Part shown: positions 1 through 7,500 of the stretch, in pieces
Layout: the number at the start of each line of letters is the position of its first letter
How positions within the stretch are numbered: position 1 is the stretch's first letter
DNA from: Cephalothrix simula
Taxonomy: Eukaryota > Nemertea > Palaeonemertea > Archinemertea > Cephalotrichidae
Length of the DNA stretch: 11,517 nucleotides
NCBI GenBank assembly: GCA_035591015.1
Contig: JAXIUW010199621.1
Span: 1 to 11,517 of the forward strand
Reading direction: 5' to 3'
Notes under the pieces: model-generated
The model's database searches: none
Told to the model about the DNA's origin: nothing
Seen by the model: the letters and a program-made list of their open reading frames with translations, nothing else
Program-made: the position numbers and the translations under genes

Positions 1-63
1 GTTTCATGTTATAGTAAGTACGGGTTAAGTGTGTCATAATCTCCGAAAACACCGGTAGGTCCT

Positions 64-398
64 GTTTTTTTGGGAAGTCTCCGGTGGCTTTCAATTTTAC
101 AGGCCATTCGTGTATGGATATTGCGGGATTTTACTCTGTCATTTGGTTATTTATGTGAGCGCTGCCTTTTATCAAAATTACTAAAATAATAAGTTAGAAC
201 AGTTTTTCTGTTTATATGTACGTGTTCGTGTTTTTTTGGGGAAGTCTCCGGTGGCTTTCAATTTTACAGGCCATTTGTGTACGGATATTGCGTGCTTTTT
301 TACTCTGTCATTTGGTTATTTATGTGAGCGCTGCCTTTTATCAAAATTACTAAAATACTAAGTTAGAACAGTTTTTCTGTTTATAGGTACGTGTTCGT
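64..398. repeat. Tandem duplication, two copies of about 168 bp
   Basis: Two head-to-tail copies lie at 64-229 and 230-398. Each begins GTTTTTTTGGG and ends GTACGTGTTCGT. They differ at only a few positions (for example CATTCGTGTATGG against CATTTGTGTACGG), so the duplication is recent or being homogenised. There is no coding frame and no terminal inverted repeat. It could be two units of a satellite array that continues to the left, because similar GT-rich sequence precedes the first copy, but only two copies are visible. Confidence 0.9.
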
Positions 399-595
399 AT
401 GATTATGAAATGGGTGCTATTTAGTAGCGATAACAGCAAGAAATGATACAATTTGGCAATTACTGTTTGATAAGAGATGCATTGCATTAATTACAAATGT
501 ACAATAAAGCCAGATTAAAAAGGGATGCGATAGGATATAGTCAAGGTGTAGAGATGCCACGATTGCAGATCAAATCGGTCATAACTGATGAAATT
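399..595. other. Unannotated spacer
   Basis: About 200 bp of AT-rich sequence between the tandem duplication and the left end of the 1 kb inverted-repeat element. I see no reading frame, repeat or RNA structure worth naming on either strand. Confidence 0.5.
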
Positions 596-1593
596 ATGCA
601 CCAGTCTATGAAATGCATCGTCACACGGGACCGATGATCTTGTAAAACAGAACGATACTAGCAACGCATAGCGCACGTTAAGCATGCATCGTTTAAGATA
701 ACAACGCTCAATTCAATTAGCGCCGAAATCGATAAACGTGTCGATATCATTGCGCCCCCTCTAGGCAAGCCATCGTCATCGTTGGTCATCGTTAGCGATG
801 CTGTAGCCTTAAATCAGCGCCCACTAAAAACCGCGTGGTTTTTGTGTGTGATGTTTTCTCTAAAGTCTAATTTTTATCAATCAAGGTAAGTTAAAAGGTT
901 TTTGATGATATAAATGTGTTTTCTAATTAATGCTCATTCAATAATTAATGATAAAAAGCTGAAAGAATTCATAGGGACATGTCTCAAAAAATTTGTAAAG
1001 ATTGAATATTTAATTAGTGATTTTTGAAAGTTGCTCCTAGCTGCCAGGCCATTGCCAAGTAGCATAGTACCTGTCTCTGTACTTACTAGTATTTTTAAAA
1101 AGTTCTTAAAAATTATATCTATTTACACCAATGTATTTTGATACAAGTAATTCTAGAAGTAAAAGCTTTAGATATAGGGTATAATTTCTGCTATTCAAGA
1201 CATGACAATAAAATTTTAGAGTGGACTCCATTCTACAATACACGTGGTGGGTCATCCAGGCCCATGCTGGAACGTTAATCTGGTTAGTGATCTCATATTC
1301 AAATTTTGATATTTTGCTGCATCAATTCGTATGGCATGATTCAATTGTACTTGTATTACTTTTTTACTATTTTCGAACGATGTAAGCGCTCGGTAGAAAC
1401 CGTCAATGACCCTCATCGTTTACGATGCAAGCGCTTGTTAGCGCGTCAATTCACCGCAACTCATTGCGATGCCAGTGCAACCTGAACTTGCATCGCTAAC
1501 GAAGCTAGCGCCATAACAGCCCTGGCGCTAGCATCGTTCTGTTTTACAAAATCATCGACCCCGTGTGACGATGCATTTCATTAACTGGTGCAT
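596..1593. mobile_element. Non-autonomous DNA element with about 67 bp terminal inverted repeats
   Basis: The left arm (596-662, starting ATGCACCAGT) matches the reverse complement of the right arm (1527-1593, ending ACTGGTGCAT) over about 67 bp with few mismatches. Shared blocks include GAAATGCATCGTCACACGG and TTGTAAAACAGAACGAT. The interior shows no long reading frame, so the element would be non-autonomous. About fifteen CATCG/CGATG pentamers sit in both subterminal parts and resemble subterminal transposase-binding repeats. I found no convincing target-site duplication next to the arms, so superfamily and exact ends are open. It lies downstream of the GREB1-like gene, or in a further 3' intron if the gene continues. 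Confidence 0.65.
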
Positions 1594-1605
1594 TAGCTCC
1601 CGAGG

Positions 1606-1611
1606 TTTATT
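1606..1611 (-). terminator. Possible poly(A) signal of the GREB1-like gene
   Basis: On the minus strand this reads AATAAA, about 140 nt beyond the TGA at 1753-1751 that would end the last coding exon. Position and strand fit a 3' end for the transcript. A single hexamer in AT-rich DNA is weak evidence, and it sits just outside the 1 kb inverted-repeat element. Confidence 0.35.
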
Positions 1612-1750
1612 CCGGGATTTCGACCAAAAAAATCACTGTGCACGGAGCTTAACTTATAAAAACCGAACAGACACGCAATAAATAGCATGTAAATATATCA
1701 AAGGATTTAAATCGAACTCTGGGCAAAGGGCGTAGTCGATAAAAAAACCA

Positions 1751-1841
1751 TCATACCTCTTCGGTTTTTGAATCAGGATCTTTCTTGTGATCGCCTCTTA
1801 TATTAAAATCTTCATCAACATCACGATTTTCATAATCATAA
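1751..1841 (-). CDS. GREB1-like: GREB1-like gene, last coding exon (acidic C-terminus)
   Basis: The exon follows the acceptor ATTTTATTTAG at 1842 and is entered in phase 2, which is exactly what the upstream exon's CG|GTACGT donor leaves. It encodes a charged, Asp/Glu/Lys-rich end (YDYENRDVDEDFNIRGDHKK onward) and closes at TGA 1753-1751. The alternative is splicing at GAG|GTATGA (1757/1756), leaving in phase 0 to an exon I could not find. The TGA is preferred because an AATAAA lies 140 nt further on and no convincing phase-0 exon follows. I know no domain for this tail; it is inferred from splice signals and phase alone. Confidence 0.55.
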
Positions 1842-1887
1842 CTAAATAAAATAGATCACTAACATTAAGACACAATTGGTAGGAAAC

Positions 1888-2530
1888 TGTCGGAGGAGCG
1901 ACCAAAAAGTCATCTATTCATAGCATTAACCAATTAAAACTACATTTTTGGAAAGGTTTTGCAACGAACTTTGGTCTGTTTTGGTTTTTAATTAATTTCG
2001 ACCAACTGTGGCACCCCTAGCGGCGAAAATATGAATTTAGCTATAAGGGAACAGCTTAACTGGCAAGAGATATGATAAAATGAATAGTTGGATCGAATTC
2101 AGCACACCATTTATAGTTTATAAGGGTGACTTGATTATGAAAATAACACCCCATGACGTCATAGACGCCATTTTGATGATAAGCATGTTAATTTATTTTT
2201 TAACGGAAATGGGTCATGTTACATATCAAAATGAAGCGGGCAATGTAGACAGGTCATATAAATAACAATCGGTCAGTTTCAGAACACTTGATTTGACTTA
2301 GCGGAGAGTCAGAAGGTTAACAAATTCATTTTCAATTTTTGACTTGGAAAATGCTATTTGCCCTCAATAAATTGCAAATTGTTGGATAGGTAATATATTT
2401 TGCGTGAATTATTTGCATATCAAAATTTTGTGACGTCATCGTGGCGCCCCCTAGTGACAAAAAACTAAATTACGCCTCTTTAGTTGAGCCAAAATGGTTA
2501 CTGATGGACAAAACCCGATGCCAGAAACGG
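1888..2530 (+). repeat. Left arm of the foldback element
   Basis: Pairs with 2601-3272 inverted. It carries TGACGTCA at 2154-2161 and 2431-2438. A run that would match the third octamer of the right arm has lost five bases here. Confidence 0.8.
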
Positions 2531-2600
2531 CTCTATATGACATCATTTTCGTAATTTTCGAAATTAAAATTTCCCTCTATATATGAATTGTATGCAAATT

Positions 2601-3272
2601 CCATTTCTGCCATCATATTTTGCCCATCAATAACCATTTTTGCTCAACTGAGGAGGTGTAGTTTAGTTTTTCCCCACTAGGGGGCGCCACGATGACGTCA
2701 TAAAATTTTGATGTGCAATTTATTCACGCAAAATCTATTACCTATCAAAAAATCTACAATTTATGGGGGCAAATGCCATTTTCCTTGTCAAAAATTGAAA
2801 ATGAATTTTTTAACCTTCTGATTCTCCGCTAGGGGCGCTAAGTCAAAAGCAAGTGTTCTGAAACTCATCGATTGTTACTTATATGGACTACATTGCCAGC
2901 TTCATTTTGATATGTAACATGATCCATTTTCCGTGAAAAAAATAAATTAACGCGCTTATGACGTCATCAAAATGGCGTCTATGACGTCATGGGGTGTTAT
3001 TTTCATAACCAAGTCACCCTTATTAACTATAAATGGTGTGCTGAATTCGATCCAATTTTTCATTTAATCATATCTCTGACCAGTTAAGCTGTGCCCTTAA
3101 AGCGAAATTCACATTTTCGCCGCTAGGGGCGCCACAGTTAGTCGAAATTAATTGAAAACCAAAACATACCAAAGTTAGTTCCAAGATCTTTTCAAAAATG
3201 TATAGTTTTCCTAGGTTAATGTTACGAATAGATAACTAAGAGGGGAAAGCTTTTATGGTCGCTCCTCCGACA
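2601..3272 (-). repeat. Right arm of the foldback element
   Basis: Inverted copy of 1888-2530, slightly longer because of small insertions. It carries TGACGTCA at 2693-2700, 2959-2966 and 2982-2989, and ends TGGTCGCTCCTCCGACA. Confidence 0.8.
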
Positions 3273-3325
3273 ATTTTTCTGAATTTAATAAAAAATTATC
3301 TTGTATGCACATTATTTCTACGTAC

Positions 3326-3563
3326 CGTATTTTAGACCTTTTTGCTCTGTGAAGTTTACTTCGTTTACCAGACGAAGTTGAAGATGTATTGATAGTTGAT
3401 TCAGAAATGTAAGACTGTTTTGGAGCAATTCCAATAGGTTTAACATCTGAAGAGCTAGATGGAGATCGTTCAAAAGAACTAACGCTAGGTTTTGCCTGCG
3501 AAAAACTTGAGGGAGATTGTTCGGTAGCACTAGCGGTAGGATTCACGTGTGAAGCACCAACAC
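3326..3563 (-). CDS. GREB1-like: GREB1-like gene, exon 5 (Ser-rich, basic tail segment)
   Basis: The acceptor TTATATTCTTCAG ends at 3564 and the donor ACG|GTACGT lies at 3326/3325. The exon enters in phase 1 (A|GT completes a Ser codon with exon 4) and leaves in phase 2, both matching its neighbours. It encodes about 79 residues rich in Ser, Pro and Lys (ASATEQSPSSFSQAKPS at the start) and ends in a basic run, GKRSKLHRAKRSK, that looks like a nuclear localisation signal. The composition suggests a disordered tail; no known domain is recognised. The frame stays open a little past the donor before a stop, and the strong GTACGT donor argues for splicing. Confidence 0.65.
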
Positions 3564-3580
3564 CTGAAGAATATAATATA

Positions 3581-3723
3581 TATAACACACTCTGTGGTGG
3601 TTGATACGAATTATATCACGTGTGTTCTGGTGTCTAACGAGGGGCCTGCCCCCGAGTGCTTTTTTTAGTTAGGGAACCGAACACGAGTGATATAATTCGT
3701 ATCAGCCACCAAAGTGTGTTATA
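3581..3723. mobile_element. Short hairpin MITE (about 143 bp)
   Basis: The left arm 3581-3627 (TATAACACACTCTGTGGTGG onward) and right arm 3679-3723 are inverted copies of about 45 bp sharing TGATACGAATTATATCAC and GTGTTC. The loop holds a further small GGGG..CCCC hairpin. The outer ends fall in a TATA context, compatible with a TA target duplication as in Tc1/mariner-type MITEs, though this cannot be proven here. The element lies in the intron between exons 4 and 5, with its left end only about 17 bp from the exon 5 acceptor. Confidence 0.75.
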
Positions 3724-3939
3724 GATTGTATTTAATGTCTTTTGTTTCCGCTAAACAGAAGAGCTGTCGGCTGTGTAATAATATTGATTTTGTTGTATTA
3801 CACTAGTGGAGTATCAAGCTGATATTACATGACAATAAACATTGATAAAAGATTACACGTATTAAATACAAATCATTACTCATGTTTTGCTGACAGAATA
3901 GACTTGACAGCTTTTAATAAGAGGCACTGTCCTACTTAC

Positions 3940-4084
3940 TTTCATTTCGCAACTTAGGTAGATTATAAGGATGGCCATCTTGATCGTGTTGAACAGGGTC
4001 AATGCCATTTTCAATTAATGAAGCTTGACCAAAAGCATTTTTTGATCTGCCGACTGTAACTTTTATATCAGTTGTATCCATTGA
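3940..4084 (-). CDS. GREB1-like: GREB1-like gene, exon 4
   Basis: The acceptor TTATAATACAG ends at 4085 and the donor GAAA|GTAAGT is a perfect consensus at 3940/3939. The exon is entered in phase 0 and left in phase 1, agreeing with exons 3 and 5. It encodes 48 residues (start SMDTTDIKVTVGRSKNAFG; end GHPYNLPKLRNE). The reading frame stays open upstream of the acceptor with a Met, but that stretch is AT-rich intron. No domain is recognised. The GRSKNAFGQ stretch is reminiscent of short conserved tail motifs but cannot be assigned. Confidence 0.7.
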
Positions 4085-4199
4085 CTGTATTATAAAATAT
4101 ACTGTATAGTGTATATACTGAATTACCAATACTTTATTATAAAATTACTCCCGAAATATACTTTTCGGAACAACAAAAATATATTAAATAAATTCTAAC

Positions 4200-4303
4200 C
4201 TCATTTAGCTGCTTTGGGGTTTTCAACAGGAAATCTGTTATAATTCGTTGTTTGGCAGTCTGTACACCTTGGTCAACACTGGGTTTTCTCTTTCGTGAAG
4301 AAA
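4200..4303 (-). CDS. GREB1-like: GREB1-like gene, exon 3 (basic segment with PIP-box-like motif)
   Basis: This 104 nt exon follows the acceptor TTTTTAAAG at 4304 and ends at GAG|GTTAGA (4200/4199), a weaker donor. Joined to the G left by the GTAAGT donor of the main exon it reads VSSRKRKPSVDQGVQTAKQR and continues IITDFLLKTPKQLNE. Phase is 1 in and 0 out, matching both sides. RKRKP could be a nuclear localisation signal. QRIITDFL fits the Q-x-x-I-x-x-F-hydrophobic pattern of PCNA-interacting peptides except that the last aromatic is Leu, so this is only a suggestion. The exon is too short to appear as a long open frame. Confidence 0.65.
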
Positions 4304-4504
4304 CTTTAAAAATTAAATGAAAATTTATTTAAATGTTTCCATACACGTTTGCCTGGACTCTAGTCTACTGAAGTTGACGCATGTTCAAATGTGAATCTTA
4401 CTTGGTTGCATCTTACACTCCCAAATCCCCCACAAAGGCCCAAACTAGGGACAGAAATTCCATCAGATAATATTTATTCAAGGCGATTGACACTTTTTCT
4501 CATT

Positions 4505-4544
4505 ACTTTAACCTTACCCCAACTACTTTAACCTTTCCCCAATT
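4505..4544. repeat. 20 bp tandem duplication in intron 2
   Basis: ACTTTAACCTTACCCCAACT is followed directly by ACTTTAACCTTTCCCCAATT. The repeat lies in the intron just past the donor of the main exon and overlaps the fortuitous stop of the long reading frame. Confidence 0.8.
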
Positions 4545-4593
4545 GCATGAATTTGAAGATGTCTAACTTTTGTAATAGTTGGGCTGTACTTAC

Positions 4594-7500
4594 CAAGATG
4601 AATTAAGAAGTATGGCACCCTGAAATCAGGGATACGATGACTGCTGTAAACATTCAATTCTTTATATCCTTTGAATTTCTTGTGAAAATCTTCAAGAGTC
4701 AAGAGTTTTTTCTTGAGGCAAAATCCCATCGGCAATAAAATCCAGAAGGTATTATTTGATTTCAGGATATCTAATTTTAGCAGATCTCGGAGTGAAATGC
4801 TAAATGGATATTCTGTACATTCAATGTCGTACTGTTTAACCTTTGACATAATTTCGTTAAAGTAATCCAAATTTTTTGATTGGACTATCAAAAACCTTTT
4901 GACATGCACAATCTTAAACCAATGGGAGTAAACACGACTCCATGTATCTGTAATAGGCTTTTGGATAGCATCAGATATATCAGTTTGACTATTAAAGATG
5001 AAAACATCAGGTGACCAGGTATTCATATGTCGTTTTCTAATAACAAACCGGTTGTATTTTACGACCCATAATCCTTTTTCATCGCATTTGTTATTTATTT
5101 CTAAATCTTCAAACACTTGCCATGCCTCATAGCGGATATTTTTCCTTTTTAATGTTTCTATGTTAATGAGCACAAGAGAATGCACATGGGTCTTTTTGAA
5201 GGGATTTCTAACTTTTGTAATTGTTGGTCTGAATTTCAGTACCCCTATTATTCCATAATTACAAAATGGGGCACAATATGCATCTCTGGACCTTTTATTC
5301 CGAACACCTTCAAATGGTGTGAAATCCGTGACAGAGGACAGATTTTCTCCATCACATTGATTCTCTAAGTGTTTCAGTACAATTATCAATGGAACATTCT
5401 TGTATTGAAGATCATCTTTGTGGCTTAATTCAATTTGCGTGTCGACCTCATCAAGTGAAGTAATGTTATCATCCATGACAAATATTTTGCATAGTCCAAG
5501 TTCTTCTGCAAGAATTTGAATAAAAAGTCTTGAGAAACCAATTCCTCCGGTAATAACGTCATTTTTACAATTCTGAAGAGTGTTTGGTAGCTGAATTATT
5601 ATCACATAATCCTTCCAATACTTGTAATATTCACGAAAGTCATCTTTCTGGACAACTAAAACTTGCACATACTGACTTTCTTTCCCCTGGGAGCACATGG
5701 AATGGTATATATTTATGTTGCCTGTTTCTGCCCGTGCGTATGATGGCATGAATATCCAAGACCGTAAAACTATGCTTGATGAACCTCTTGAAGCTCTTTG
5801 ATGATTTGGTCCCTTTCCTTTCCTAATAATAGAAAGCGCATCCCAAAATCGTTCCTTCCTTGGAACGGTGTAGGTAACTGTTTGTCCAGCAATGTCTAAC
5901 TTACCCCAAAACGGATCAAGTTCATCAAAAGATTTACAATCATGACACCTATGTTTAGCACTAAAGTTAACATATTCTATGGGTGACTTATTTTCTTGAC
6001 TTGGAAGCTTTGGTTTTCTTTTCATGGATCTTCCGCTTAAAAGATTAAGCGGTTCTTGACCCATATTGTACGGGCCGTATTTTCTAATGTATTTACCACT
6101 ATCAATATGCCGTTTCAATTTATCACTTAGCCACAAATCTTTCCAATAAGGATATTCCCATTTTCTAAAATCAAAGGTACCCTCTAAAATTTCACCATCA
6201 CCTTCATCTGTATCGCTACTGTAGTCATCTTTTAAAGCAAACAGACCATCTTCATTATCATCATCACTATTATCTACGTCTTCAAGCTCTTCTTGATCAC
6301 CACCCTTTATTCTTTTCGTCAGACACGAAAGAACGTTCAAGTAAACCCCTGTTTTGCCAATTTGAGGTTCCGCCATCAGGAGGATTCGGTTTCTATGCTT
6401 TTTAACATTGCCATAATCAGCACTTTGTTTTGTAGCTTGCAGTTCCTTTTTATCTTTACCAGATTTCGCATACGTGTCAATCAAATCGTGTATAGCAAAA
6501 TGTGTATAAAAAGAGGAGGATATATTAAGAGCTTCTTTTATTTTTCGATGAAACTCATGGCCAACAAGAGCATAAGGGAGTATACTAAGATCAGCACGGC
6601 ACTGATATTTACACATTCTTCCAAGCATCTGAACAGCAGTTGTAAGAGATATATTTGGCTGATTAAAGGATGCGCGTAGATCAATCACATTCATTGAGAC
6701 TGGAAATGTATCCCCAAGCCCACCCTTTTTGACCAAAATTAGAATGCATGGAAGTTTTTCCAAGTCACTGTAATCCAATTTTGATTTATGCTCATGTCGG
6801 CAGTTTTTGCATTTAAGAAGACCAGATTCAAGTGGTTCATACTTTTCACATGAACAGAACTTGGCACCTTCATAATCACATGATGTAGACAAATACTGAA
6901 CCTTTTGCTTTTTTCTGTACATTGGTGTATTATTTTCACCATTCTCTTCAGTCTTAAGAGACTGGTTCCCAAAATCTTTGATGATCTCAAACTTCTGTTG
7001 AGATTGGATAACTTTACGAGCCTTGCAGAGAGCAAAATAAAGCATTTCTCCGCAGGCTCTGGTAGTCATTTTGATGATTTTCATTTTTCCTTCAGCTTGA
7101 TTCATGATCAAATCTTTTACAATTCTTGAAGTCTCACTTAAAAAAGGATCAAATGAGAATTTGTTTATGGCTAATATGTAACTTTCAAATATTTCTGTAG
7201 AAAAGATTAAAGAATTATCAGTTTTATCATCAGGTGAGGGAGGTAGTAACGAAATTTTACTTTTAAAATGAGCTATAAGGCTGGCCTTTTCTTTTTCAGA
7301 ATCAGAGCTATTGGGACTTTTAAGAGTGTCACTTTGCATTAACCCAGATATCAGCATGTAGTATGCGTATTCGCAAATAATAATAGTATCATCGCTGAAT
7401 CCAGTTTCGCGTTTTAGTAAATCAAAATCGTGATCTTTTCTTATTAGTTGATGTTTTCTGGAACTATTTCTCATTGTGTTGTAATAAAAATTCAGTGAAT

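Larger units (their letters stand above)
1888..3272. mobile_element. 1.4 kb foldback (long inverted repeat) element inside an intron
   Basis: The left arm (1888-2530) and right arm (2601-3272) are inverted copies of each other, roughly 85% identical by eye along the whole length, around a spacer of about 70 bp. The outer ends are TGTCGGAGGAGCGACCA and its exact reverse complement. Both arms carry GGCGCC..CTAG-type blocks and TGACGTCA octamers, and indels distinguish them (for example GATGATAAGC on the left against GATGACGTCATAAGC when the right arm is inverted). No coding frame survives; a 61-codon frame in the left arm is chance. No clear target-site duplication was seen, so a foldback transposon, a long-TIR MULE-like derivative, or two solo repeats inserted head to head all remain possible. 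It fills most of the intron between exons 5 and 6 of the GREB1-like gene. Confidence 0.8.

Noticed and set aside
2080-2265. 61-codon plus-strand frame
   Set aside because: It lies wholly in the left arm of the foldback element; the matching stretch of the right arm does not keep the frame, and there is no protein-like composition.
3773-3803. Small hairpin GTGTAATA / TATTACAC
   Set aside because: An 8 bp stem in AT-rich intron sequence is expected by chance.
4523-4593. Last 23 codons of the long minus-strand frame as the true C-terminus
   Set aside because: A perfect GTAAGT donor precedes them, the sequence contains a 20 bp tandem repeat, and phase-matched exons follow downstream.
6293-6679. 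128-codon plus-strand frame, and similar plus-strand frames at 5180, 6905, 7500, 7926 and 8397
   Set aside because: All lie antisense within the GREB1-like exon, are low complexity (Phe/Leu/Ser-rich) and are best explained as shadows of the real coding strand.
6739-7035. 98-codon minus-strand frame
   Set aside because: Out-of-frame shadow over the Cys-rich part of the helicase domain.
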